NCBI GenBank assembly: GCA_003134855.1
Contig: PLCS01000014.1
Location: 338 to 64,337 of the forward strand
From: Acidobacteriaceae bacterium
GTDB lineage: Bacteria > Acidobacteriota > Terriglobia > Terriglobales > Acidobacteriaceae
Length of the DNA: 64,000 bases
Direction of reading: 5' to 3'
Below, one piece after another: positions 25,540 to 33,045 of the stretch. A program made the translations under genes and the position numbers. The notes below the pieces were generated by a model. That model did not search any database. It was not told the DNA's origin and worked only from the letters and a program-made list of their open reading frames with translations. Each line of letters begins with the position of its first letter. Position 1 is the stretch's first letter.

Positions 25540-25836
25540 TTATGCCGAAATGGCCAGACGCATTTCAACAGGTAATAAGATTTCCAGCCATTCAACGTAA
25601 TAGCTTGAGGCTTCTTCGCCCGATTCTCGCGAGAAATCGTAGACGGTCGTCACGGGCTGAGGAATTGGATCGTGATCCTCTGCCATCCATCTGAGATGAG
25701 CATCCACCGCTTCCATGTACCGCTTGCGTGTTTCGTCAAGGGTTGGACCGACTGCAAAGCATCCGGGAATATCTGGCGCGAATGCTCCAAAACTCGTTTT
25801 ACCCACTTCAAAGACGACCAGAAATTCTGTTTTCAT
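25540..25836 (-). CDS. hicB: HicB-family antitoxin
   Basis: A 98-residue protein with the partial RNase H-like fold of HicB: FLVVFEVGKTSFGAFAPDIPGCFAVGPTLDETRKRYMEAVDAHLRWM near the N-terminus. It binds and inhibits HicA. There is no clear DNA-binding domain in the C-terminal 30 residues, so autoregulation is uncertain. The start overlaps the hicA stop codon by four bases. Its own stop codon overlaps the ribosome site of nuoG. Confidence 0.9.
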   Translation of the reverse strand: MKTEFLVVFEVGKTSFGAFAPDIPGCFAVGPTLDETRKRYMEAVDAHLRWMAEDHDPIPQPVTTVYDFSRESGEEASSYYVEWLEILLPVEMRLAISA

Positions 25837-26021
25837 TTCAGCCCCGCTTGTTTCAGCATCGCTTTTAGCGTGCCTACTGGAATTTCGTCGTTCGGATGAC
25901 CCGCTACCGTTACTTTACCCGGTTTTACAGGATGAATCCATTGCTGATGGCTGCCCTCTTGGATCTTGAGCCGCCAGCCATCGTCGCGCATTATTCGCGT
26001 GAATTCGCGGTATTTCATCAT
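25833..26021 (-). CDS. hicA: HicA-family mRNA interferase toxin
   Basis: A 62-residue double-stranded RNA-binding-like toxin. The catalytic histidine lies in QEGSHQQWIHP (about residues 22-32), followed by HPNDEIPVGTLKAMLKQAGL, the usual C-terminal signature. HicA cleaves mRNA. The start is ATG at 26021 or 26018; these codons overlap the stop of the truncated nuoG copy (ATGATGA), so the toxin is probably translated by ribosomes finishing that 25-codon frame. This is an intact module inside the nuo operon. Confidence 0.9.
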   Translation of the reverse strand: MMKYREFTRIMRDDGWRLKIQEGSHQQWIHPVKPGKVTVAGHPNDEIPVGTLKAMLKQAGLK

Positions 26022-26095
26022 TCACCCTGAAACAACCGGCACGCACTGGGAGCCGTCAGCGTCTTACCATCGACAATGAAGGTTACGTCTGCCAT
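26018..26095 (-). pseudogene. Truncated duplicate of the nuoG start (25 codons)
   Basis: An ATG at 26095 opens a frame identical to NuoG for sixteen residues (MADVTFIVDGKTLTAP), then diverges (SACRLFQGE) and stops at TGA, which overlaps the hicA start. It lies 15 bases after the nuoEF stop, where nuoG would normally begin. It therefore marks the original nuoG start, displaced by the hicAB insertion, and may now serve as a leader peptide for hicA. Confidence 0.9.
26048..26095. repeat. 48-base duplication, copy at the old nuoG start
   Basis: The partner of 25484-25531. Direct orientation, with the cassette of hicA and hicB between the copies. The divergence is three silent changes. Confidence 0.95.
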
Positions 26096-26110
26096 TCGTC
26101 TCAAGCACCC

Positions 26111-27937
26111 CTACACCACAACCAAATCCATGTGCTTTGCGAACGGACAGGGCTTGCCGTTCAGATGGTCTTCAAACTCTTTGCGGAACTTCTTCACGAA
26201 TGCAATCGTGGGCATTGCCGCCGCGTCGCCCAGCGGACAGAACGTCCGGCCCAGCATATTTTCTGCAAGGTACTGAATGTTGTCGATGTCCTTTGCCTCG
26301 CCGAAGCCCGCATGAAATCGCGTCAGCGATTTTTTGAGCCAGTCGGTTCCTTCGCGGCAGGGAATGCACCAGCCGCAGCTCTCGTGCTGATAGAAGCTGA
26401 TGGTGCGGAGCGCAAACTCGACGATGCAGGTCTGGTCGTCGATGACCACCACGCCCGCCGAGCCGAGCATTGAGCCGGCCTTGCCCACCTGGTCGAAGTC
26501 CATGCCGATGTCGATCTCTTCGGGCAATAAAACCGGAGTCGAAGAGCCGCCAGGAACGACGGCCTTCAATCCGCGCCCGCCCCTCACGCCGCCGGCCACT
26601 TCATAAATCATTCGCTTGAGGTTGTAGCCCATCGGCAGTTCGTAGACGCCGGGGCGCTCGACGTGGCCGCTGATCGAAAAAAGGCGCGTCCCTCCATTGC
26701 GCGGCGAGCCCACCTCGGCAAAGGCCGCGCCGCCCATCGCAATCACGTGCGGAACGGTGGCGATAGTCTCGGCGTTGTTGATCACCGTTGGCCCGCCGTA
26801 GAGGCCGACGACGGCAGGGAAGGGCGGCTTGATGCGCGGAATCCCCCGCTTGCCTTCCAGCGACTCCATCAGCGCCGACTCTTCGCCCACTTCATAGGCG
26901 CCCGCGCCGGTCTGCGTGATGATATGAAACTCGGTCCCCGTCGATTCGTCTCCGAGGCTAAAGATATTCTTGCCGAGAAAGCCGCGTGCATAAGCGTCTG
27001 CGACGGCCTTCTCCATAATTTCGAGCAGATAGCGGTACTCGCCGCGCAGATAGATGAAGCCCAGCTTGGCGCCGATGGCGAGACCCGCAATGATCGTGCC
27101 TTCGATGACCGCGTGGGGGTCATGCAGAAAGATCAGATGATCCTTGCAGGTTCCCGGCTCGCTCTCGTCGCCATTGACCAGCACGTACTTCGGTTTCGTC
27201 GACTGCTTGGGCACAAACGACCACTTCATGCCGGTGGGAAAGCCCGCGCCGCCGCGTCCGCGCAAGCCGCTGGCCTTCATCTCGTTGATGATCCAATCTG
27301 GCCCTTGCGCCAGGCACTTCTTCACAGCCTCGTAGCCGCCGAGTTCAAGATAGCGGTCGATCCTGGCCGCGCCCTTGCCGAAGCGCCGGGAGACGATCCT
27401 GACCTCATCGGGATGGTAGACCAACGCAGGCAGAGCGGCCCGCTCTTTCGCCTGTCGATAGCTGTCCAGAATGCCGGGAACCTGATCGGGCGTCAATTTG
27501 TTGTGGAAGTCATAGTTGACCTGAATCGCCGGCGCCCACGAGCAGGCTCCGATGCACTCGACTTCTTCGAGCGAAAACACTCCGTCGGCGGTAACTCCCT
27601 TGGGTCCGACGCCTAACTCCTGCTGAAAGCGCTCGTAGACTTCATAGCCTCCGCGCAACATGCAACTGATATTCGTACAGACCTGCACGTTGAATTTTCC
27701 CGCCGGCTTGAAGCGCAGCATTGAGTAGTAACTGGCCACGTTGCGTACGTCTAACTCGGTAATTCCAATCCGCTCGGCCACTTCGCTGATCACCGCATCC
27801 GACAAGTAGCCGACTTCATCCTGTGCGTAGAGCAGCATTGGAACGAGCGCCGAACGGCGCTGCGGGTACTTCGCCGCCAGCGCGTCAAAACGAGCCACCA
27901 GTTGGGGAGAAAACACGCTCATAGTTTCTTGGTTCAT
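26111..27937 (-). CDS. NADH-quinone oxidoreductase NuoE-NuoF fusion
   Basis: A 608-residue fusion of two complex I subunits. Residues 1-165 are NuoE, with [2Fe-2S] ligands C87, C92, C128 and C132 (CTNISC and CIGAC). From about 175 to the end it is NuoF: GLRGRGGAGFPTGMKWSFVP binds NADH and FMN, ESEPGTCKDH is the flavin loop and ESCGWCIPCREGTDWL with a later cysteine (TFCPLGDAA) holds the N3 [4Fe-4S] cluster. This is the NADH-oxidising tip. Elsewhere the two are normally separate genes. The start is the ATG at 27937, eight bases after GGGGGAG. All ligands are present, so it should be functional. Confidence 0.95.
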   Translation of the reverse strand: MNQETMSVFSPQLVARFDALAAKYPQRRSALVPMLLYAQDEVGYLSDAVISEVAERIGITELDVRNVASYYSMLRFKPAGKFNVQVCTNISCMLRGGYEVYERFQQELGVGPKGVTADGVFSLEEVECIGACSWAPAIQVNYDFHNKLTPDQVPGILDSYRQAKERAALPALVYHPDEVRIVSRRFGKGAARIDRYLELGGYEAVKKCLAQGPDWIINEMKASGLRGRGGAGFPTGMKWSFVPKQSTKPKYVLVNGDESEPGTCKDHLIFLHDPHAVIEGTIIAGLAIGAKLGFIYLRGEYRYLLEIMEKAVADAYARGFLGKNIFSLGDESTGTEFHIITQTGAGAYEVGEESALMESLEGKRGIPRIKPPFPAVVGLYGGPTVINNAETIATVPHVIAMGGAAFAEVGSPRNGGTRLFSISGHVERPGVYELPMGYNLKRMIYEVAGGVRGGRGLKAVVPGGSSTPVLLPEEIDIGMDFDQVGKAGSMLGSAGVVVIDDQTCIVEFALRTISFYQHESCGWCIPCREGTDWLKKSLTRFHAGFGEAKDIDNIQYLAENMLGRTFCPLGDAAAMPTIAFVKKFRKEFEDHLNGKPCPFAKHMDLVVV

Positions 27938-28003
27938 CGCATCAACTCCCCCGACAGAGTTCCGCAACTGAATCCATCCGCAACGGCGACAGTCGAACTC
28001 AAC

Positions 28004-28480
28004 TCAATCAAGTCCGCCACGGAGGATACCAGAAATGATGTCAACTGCAATTTCCTCAGGGCATAATCCTTCGGGCAGCATTCCTTCTTCAACGGCAGGA
28101 AGCACCTCCTGGCAGGCTTTATCCTGATTGCAAAGATATTCCTTCCGCGAGATTTCGAATCCATTCGGGGGACCGCTGATGATTGCCGTGACACGACATC
28201 CTCCTCCTATGATCCCAAGTCCCACCCTGCAGAGCGAATCTGTTCCGTATGTGAGAAGAATCTCCTCAGTGAAAGCCGGTAAATAATTCCGGTCAAGAGT
28301 GGCGGCTCCCCTCTTGCGCAGCTCCACATTGGCTTTGTTCATCTCCTCCCCGATATGCGCCTTTACTTTTTCAAAGAATACGCAAGGGTCTGCTCTCAGT
28401 TGTTTATGCCTTTCGGCCTCCAATTTGTCGGCAATCTGTATCATCCTTGCCTTATCGGCAAGCTTCGCGTAATTAACCAT
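28004..28480 (-). CDS. Unknown protein within the nuo operon
   Basis: A 158-residue soluble protein between nuoD and nuoEF, with the strong ribosome site AGGAAGGG just before the ATG at 28480, twelve bases after the nuoD stop. No membrane segment or signal peptide is seen. It has a charged helical first half (MIQIADKLEAERHKQLRADP) and several cysteines (33, 84, 94, and LCNQDKAC near 116-123), with a GLGIIGGGCRV turn. I recognise no family. Its base composition is clearly less GC-rich than the nuo genes on either side, which suggests later insertion, yet it is in line with the operon. Confidence 0.65.
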   Translation of the reverse strand: MVNYAKLADKARMIQIADKLEAERHKQLRADPCVFFEKVKAHIGEEMNKANVELRKRGAATLDRNYLPAFTEEILLTYGTDSLCRVGLGIIGGGCRVTAIISGPPNGFEISRKEYLCNQDKACQEVLPAVEEGMLPEGLCPEEIAVDIISGILRGGLD

Positions 28481-28492
28481 GTTCCCTTCCTT

Positions 28493-29713
28493 TCACCTGT
28501 CAATCTCTCCCAACACAATGTCAATCGATCCCACCACAGCCACCACATCGGCCAGCATCCGGCCTTTGCACATCGTCTCCAGCGCCTGCAACGTCGCGAA
28601 TGACGGATTGCGGAAGTGCACGCGATAGGGCTTGGCCGTGCCGTCCGAGACAATATAGTAACCCATCTGCCCGCGCGGCGATTCAATCCCCTGATACACT
28701 TCGCCCGCCGGAACCGCAAAGCCTTCGGTGACGATCTTGAAGTGATGGATCAGCGCCTCCATCTGCGTCTTCATCTTCTCGCGGTCGGGCAGCACGATCT
28801 TGGGCGCGTCGGCCGTGATCGGCCCCTCCGGCATTCCGTCCAGCGCCTGCTGGATGATTCCCACGCTCTCCCGCATCTCCTGAAGCCGGATTTCATACCG
28901 CGCCCAACAGTCGCCCTCGGTCGCAATCGGCACCTTAAATTGAAACTTCTCATAACCGGAGTAGGGCATATCGCGGCGCAGATCAAAGTCCACCCCCGAG
29001 CCGCGCATATTCGGCCCCGTCACACCCAGTGCAATTGCATCCTTTGCAGATAAGATGCCCACGCCCTGGAGCCGGTTGCGAAAGATTGGATTGCCGGTGA
29101 GCAGATTCGAGTATTCGTCGATCTTCTCAGGAAATGTCTTGATGAATTGCTGCACGCGATCGTGGAAATCGAGCGGCGGCTCCATCGAGAGGCCGCCGAT
29201 GCGGAAGTAGCTGGTCATCATGCGCTGGCCGGAGAGACCGTCGAAGATGCGCAGAATCTCTTCGCGCTCGCGGAAGCAATAGAGAAAGACGGTCAAAGCG
29301 CCAATGTCCATGGCGTGCGTGCCCAGCCAGATCAGGTGCGAATTCAGGCGGGTCAACTCGGCCAGCAGCACGCGCAGCCATTGCGCCTTTTCCGGGATTT
29401 CGAGGCCCAGCAGCCGCTCGACGGCCAGGCAATAGCAGAGATTGTTGGCCATGGGGCTGAGGTAGTCGATGCGGTCGGTGAGCGGGACAACCTGTTGATA
29501 GAACTTGGCCTCGCAGGTCTTCTCGATACCGGTATGCAGGTAGCCGATCTCCGGATAGAGGCGGACAACGATTTCGCCGTCAATCTCCACCACCAGGCGC
29601 AGAACCCCGTGCATCGATGGGTGCTGCGGCCCCATGTTCAGGATCATGTGCTGATCGTGCGCTCCCGTGGCCGCCGGAGCTTCGAGGATGGGGCTGCCAA
29701 TCGTCTCGGTCAT
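28493..29713 (-). CDS. nuoD: NADH-quinone oxidoreductase subunit D
   Basis: A 406-residue 49-kDa-type subunit that forms the quinone-reducing site. NMGPQHPSMHGVLRLVVEIDGE near the N-terminus contains the catalytic His of the quinone pocket. RLNSHLIWLGTHAMDIGALTVFLYCFREREE, FRIGGLSMEPP and MADVVAVVGSIDIVLGEIDR at the C-terminus are all standard. The start directly abuts the nuoC stop. Full length and intact. Its partner NuoB, which holds the N2 cluster facing this site, is not encoded nearby. Confidence 0.97.
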   Translation of the reverse strand: MTETIGSPILEAPAATGAHDQHMILNMGPQHPSMHGVLRLVVEIDGEIVVRLYPEIGYLHTGIEKTCEAKFYQQVVPLTDRIDYLSPMANNLCYCLAVERLLGLEIPEKAQWLRVLLAELTRLNSHLIWLGTHAMDIGALTVFLYCFREREEILRIFDGLSGQRMMTSYFRIGGLSMEPPLDFHDRVQQFIKTFPEKIDEYSNLLTGNPIFRNRLQGVGILSAKDAIALGVTGPNMRGSGVDFDLRRDMPYSGYEKFQFKVPIATEGDCWARYEIRLQEMRESVGIIQQALDGMPEGPITADAPKIVLPDREKMKTQMEALIHHFKIVTEGFAVPAGEVYQGIESPRGQMGYYIVSDGTAKPYRVHFRNPSFATLQALETMCKGRMLADVVAVVGSIDIVLGEIDR

Positions 29714-30208
29714 TCAGCGATACCCCTCCACCGGATAGTCCTTGCGCAGCGGGTGTCCCTGCCAGTCGTCGGGCATCATGATGCGGCGCAGATTGGGATG
29801 GCCCTCAAAGTTAATACCGAAGAGATCGAAGACCTCGCGCTCATAAAAATTTGCCGAGGGCCAGACGGGCGTGATCGACTCGACCGCCGGTGCGTCACTG
29901 TCCAGCAAAACACGCAGCCGGATGCGCTCCTTATAGATGTGCGAAAGAATGTGGTAGCTCAACTGGAAGCGCGGCGAGGAAGGGAACCAGTCCACCGCAG
30001 TCACATCCTCGAAGAAGTTGTAGCCGGCCGACTGCACCGTGGCAGCCGCCGAGCGAATCTCCTCCGCGGCAATGGTCAGCGTCAGCTCGCCACGGTCAAA
30101 CTTTGCATCCACCAGTGCCTCGGGCTTCCAGGCCAGAATGGCCTTGACCGCCGGATGCTCGGGCAGTCGCTCCAGTACCGCGGCCTTGCTCAGTAGCGTT
30201 TCGCTCAT
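29714..30208 (-). CDS. nuoC: NADH-quinone oxidoreductase subunit C
   Basis: A 164-residue 30-kDa-type peripheral subunit. The signature SANFYEREVFDLFGINFEGHPNLRRIMMPDDWQGHPLRKDYPV occupies the C-terminal third. The N-terminal part folds as an alpha-beta domain. It starts one base after the nuoA stop, where nuoB would usually lie. Confidence 0.97.
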   Translation of the reverse strand: MSETLLSKAAVLERLPEHPAVKAILAWKPEALVDAKFDRGELTLTIAAEEIRSAAATVQSAGYNFFEDVTAVDWFPSSPRFQLSYHILSHIYKERIRLRVLLDSDAPAVESITPVWPSANFYEREVFDLFGINFEGHPNLRRIMMPDDWQGHPLRKDYPVEGYR

Positions 30209-30209
30209 C

Positions 30210-30647
30210 CTAGAGGTCCGCCTTGTCCTGGCTCCAGTTCAGGATGCCCTTGCGCACGATATAGTAAAGCCCCACGGCCACAAAGCCCAGGTAGACCACC
30301 ATCTCCCAGAAGCCGAAGAGCTGGGAGCCGGTCATCGCGGGCAACTTGCGGTAGATCACCGCCCAGGGCATCATGAAGACCGTTTCCACGTCGAACAAAA
30401 TGAAGAGCATCGCCACCATATAGAAGCGCACGCTGAAGCGCTGCCGGGCGTCGCCCACTGCCACGATTCCGCATTCGTAGGCGGCCAGCTTGGTGGGCGT
30501 ATTGCGGTGCCGCCCGACGAACCACGAGGCCACCACCATCACCGCGCCAAGTCCAAAGGCGGCAAGGATTTGCAGCAAAAGCGGAAGATACTGCCAGTGA
30601 TATGGGATCATGACCGTCCAGTCCGGAAAAGTCACAGGGAAATACAC
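30210..30647 (-). CDS. nuoA: NADH-quinone oxidoreductase subunit A
   Basis: A 145-residue membrane subunit with three helices and the conserved KLAAYECGIVAVGDARQRFSVRFYMVAMLFILFDVETVFMMPWA segment, including the FDVE motif of the cytoplasmic loop. It is the first gene of the operon. The start is taken as GTG at 30647, five bases after GGGGG; an internal ATG at 30611 (MIPYHWQYLP) is also possible. Its downstream neighbour is nuoC and not nuoB. Confidence 0.95.
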   Translation of the reverse strand: MYFPVTFPDWTVMIPYHWQYLPLLLQILAAFGLGAVMVVASWFVGRHRNTPTKLAAYECGIVAVGDARQRFSVRFYMVAMLFILFDVETVFMMPWAVIYRKLPAMTGSQLFGFWEMVVYLGFVAVGLYYIVRKGILNWSQDKADL

Positions 30648-30696
30648 TCATCCCCCGAAGCCTCCAACGGCTCTAACACGACGGGATGCTGGTTTG

Positions 30697-30725
30697 AGCT
30701 TAGGTTTACCGCCTGATTCCGTCAA
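30697..30725 (-). promoter_or_regulatory. Predicted nuo operon promoter
   Basis: On the minus strand TTGACG (30725-30720), exactly 17 bases, then TAAGCT (30702-30697), about 50 bases before the nuoA start. The -35 matches five of six consensus positions and the -10 matches at the three most important ones. Confidence 0.5.
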
Positions 30726-30903
30726 GGCAACTGAGGCCGGCGTGCCGTTTTATACAGATCATTTCATCGTTTCATGAGACGCTTGCTCTGAATTCTCTCC
30801 CAGGCCGAAGAGCGGCTTCACGGAGTTGCTGTTGCCTGGACAGATTCCGGGTGGCTCCATTCTTCGACCTATAGGTAGAGTGAAGGCAACGGAGGCGTTG
30901 CAA

Positions 30904-30919
30904 TGTGATCTGCATCACC
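30904..30919. promoter_or_regulatory. CRP-type binding site
   Basis: TGTGATCTGCATCACC fits the CRP half-site pattern TGTGA-N6-TCACA with one mismatch. It lies 110 bases before the small gene at 31030 and about 180 bases upstream of the nuo -35 box, inside a 380-base stretch (30648-31029) with no supported gene. A perfect ten-base palindrome, ACCTATAGGT, lies just before it at 30867-30876. Which gene it controls is unknown. Confidence 0.4.
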
Positions 30920-31029
30920 TCTATTCCCATAGTTGCACGCGACAATACATTGTCCGCTCGTGGGAAACAGTACGTTCGTCATCTGAACATTCGGTGCGCT
31001 CAGCCGAAGAACAGAGTGAGGATAAAACC

Positions 31030-31341
31030 ATGGCAGCCACCACGACCTCCAGCTTCTCGATTCCGGTCCTCGCCAAGGCCGCATTCACAGGACGTGAGTG
31101 TCCCAATCGCCGTCGCCGCATTACCCCTGAAGCGGGGCACGCGCTGGAGATCCTTGGCCACGCCGTCGAATATCTTACTGACGAGTTCGTGTATGAGGAC
31201 GGTGCGCTATCCGCCAGGAATGCGCAGTTGCAGGCTGTGCAGATACTGATGGCGCTCAACCGTCAGGTCTACTTCGCGTGTCCGGAAGTGCCGACCTTTG
31301 CCGAGCGTTGCCGCACTCTGCTGCATCTTCACTCGGCGTAG
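31030..31341 (+). CDS. Hypothetical protein, 103 aa
   Basis: A small soluble protein. I take the ATG at 31030 because GTGAGGA lies just upstream and the preceding 68 codons of the open frame look like leader DNA. The C-terminal two thirds (RRRITPEAGHALEILGHAVEYLTDEFVYEDG and NAQLQAVQILMALNRQVYFAC) form a neat helical domain. No family recognised. Strong translation signals and a possible CRP-type site upstream suggest a real, regulated gene. Confidence 0.6.
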   Translation: MAATTTSSFSIPVLAKAAFTGRECPNRRRRITPEAGHALEILGHAVEYLTDEFVYEDGALSARNAQLQAVQILMALNRQVYFACPEVPTFAERCRTLLHLHSA

Positions 31342-31500
31342 CCCTTCCCAAATATGTGCATTTGGAGTTGTTTGCTATACACAACAAAGGCAGACTGGCG
31401 ACTCTTGACAGCGGAATCTGCCATTTGGCCGGAAGAGAGTTCGCCGCCGGCGTCGAAATCATCGAAAAATAATTAATTTCATTTTTCCACAAAAAAATTC

Positions 31501-31529
31501 TTGACATAAATTACTGTGTAGCGCATAGT
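31501..31529 (+). promoter_or_regulatory. Promoter and likely operator of the PadR gene
   Basis: TTGACA (31501-31506), a 17-base spacer and CATAGT (31524-31529). An imperfect palindrome, ACTGTGTAGCGCATAGT, overlaps the -10 box and is a plausible autoregulatory PadR site. The first base of the transcript would fall about 15-20 bases before the ATG at 31553. Confidence 0.55.
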
Positions 31530-31552
31530 GTGTGTAGTACAGGATGTGGCGC

Positions 31553-31912
31553 ATGGTAATCCCAATTAATTCCGAAGCCTTTGAAAACCTTCGCCTCGAG
31601 CTTCGCCGCGGCTGCCTGGTACTGGCCGTCCTGGCGGCGCTGCGCAGCGAGCAATACGGATATACGCTCCGTAAAACCCTCTCCGAGCGTGGCCTGGAAA
31701 TCGATGAAGGCACGCTCTACCCCCTCTTGCGACGCCTTGAAACCCAGGGCCTACTGGACAGCGAGTGGCGAGAGGAAGAGAAGCGCAAGAAACGTTTTTA
31801 CCTCCTCTCCGCCGACGGCGCCCTCGTTCTCGACCAGTTGCTCGCCGAATGGCGCAACCTCGATTCCTCAATCTACACAATTCTCAAGGAGCAAAGTCAT
31901 GGAACTGATTGA
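31553..31912 (+). CDS. PadR-family transcriptional regulator
   Basis: A 119-residue winged-helix protein. It has the family signature RRGCLVLAVLAALRSEQYGYTLRKTLSERGLEIDEGTLYPLLRRLETQGLLDSEWREE, with the wing at KRKKRFYLLSADG. PadR proteins of this short subfamily repress their own operon, which typically encodes a HAAS-domain membrane protein, as here. The ATG at 31553 with AGGA eight bases upstream is preferred to the ATG three codons earlier. It overlaps the next gene by 14 bases. Confidence 0.9.
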   Translation: MVIPINSEAFENLRLELRRGCLVLAVLAALRSEQYGYTLRKTLSERGLEIDEGTLYPLLRRLETQGLLDSEWREEEKRKKRFYLLSADGALVLDQLLAEWRNLDSSIYTILKEQSHGTD

Positions 31913-32897
31913 ACGCTATCTCGAAGCCGTCAAATTCGGACTGCCCAAGCGGCAGAAGGACGACATCATCGCCGAACTCTCCGAGGACATCTACTCCCAG
32001 ATCGAGGAGCGAGAGACAGCCCTCGGCCGCAAGCTAAATGAGGGCGAAGTCGAAGAGATTCTCAAACAACGCGGCCACCCCCTGCTGGTGGCCAATCGCT
32101 TCCTGCCGCAGGAGTCCCTGATCGGGCCGGTATTCTTTCTCATCTACCGTTTTGTTCTGAAGATCTTTGCCTACGGCTACCTGCTGCCCTATACGCTGGT
32201 GTGGATTGGGCTGATGATCTTCAGCCCGTCCTATCGCTTCGAACAAACCCATCCCTCGTGGTTTGGCGCATTCGCGTCGTTGTTCAGTTACTTGTGGTTC
32301 GCCTTTTGCCTGGTGGTTGTACCGCTCACCATAGCCTTCGCTGTATTGGAGCGTCAGCAAGCCAGAGTGCGCTTTTTCGATCGCTGGAGCCCGCGCAAAC
32401 TTCCGCCCGTCCGCAACCCCAATGCGATCCCGCGCTCTTCCTCCGCGGCGGAGGTGGCCGTCAACCTGATCTTTTTCGTCTGGTGGGCCGTTTACGCGCA
32501 CTCCCCAGAGCTGCGGATCGGCTCAATGATCCACATCTCCTTCCAACCGCAATGGCTCTGGTTCTTCTGGGGCTACCTCGCGCTGGCGTTGGGCAATGCC
32601 GCGCTTTCAGCTACGAACCTGCTGCATCCCTATTGGACGATAATTCGGGCCAAGCTGCGCCTGTTCTCCGATGGCGTGGGAGCGGCGCTCTTTTGCTGGC
32701 TCATGCAGGCCAACATCCTGGACGGAATGTCCATTACAAATGTGCCAGCCGAAAAGGCGACGGCTCTTACCCAGGCCATCAATCACTGGATGACCACGCT
32801 CTTCCCGGCGGCCATCGTCGTCGGCCTGGTTGTGATCGCAACCGGCATCTATCGAATCGTTCGGCTGAAACCGGCAGTAGAACACTCTTTGCCATAA
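31899..32897 (+). CDS. HAAS-domain membrane protein (PadR partner)
   Basis: A 332-residue protein. Residues 1-70 (LIERYLEAVKFGLPKRQKDDIIAELSEDIYSQIEERE, then EVEEILKQRGHP) are the HAAS alpha-helical domain that accompanies PadR regulators. The rest has about six transmembrane helices. Its biochemical role is unknown; HAAS proteins are thought to link membrane state to the PadR repressor. The start ATG at 31899 follows AAGGAG and lies inside the end of the padR frame, showing translational coupling. The longer frame from 31581 is a shadow of padR. Confidence 0.8.
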   Translation: MELIERYLEAVKFGLPKRQKDDIIAELSEDIYSQIEERETALGRKLNEGEVEEILKQRGHPLLVANRFLPQESLIGPVFFLIYRFVLKIFAYGYLLPYTLVWIGLMIFSPSYRFEQTHPSWFGAFASLFSYLWFAFCLVVVPLTIAFAVLERQQARVRFFDRWSPRKLPPVRNPNAIPRSSSAAEVAVNLIFFVWWAVYAHSPELRIGSMIHISFQPQWLWFFWGYLALALGNAALSATNLLHPYWTIIRAKLRLFSDGVGAALFCWLMQANILDGMSITNVPAEKATALTQAINHWMTTLFPAAIVVGLVVIATGIYRIVRLKPAVEHSLP

Positions 32898-33045
32898 TCG
32901 GAAGAACAAACTCCAAGGAAATGCAACTGCACTGAGCGGAATGCTGTCTCACCGGACATACAGCTTGCAGAGGTGAAACTCAAATTGAATGTGCCAGCCC
33001 TTCGCCGGACGGCGGGGCGCCTTAACCCATGCAAAGGAGACCAAT

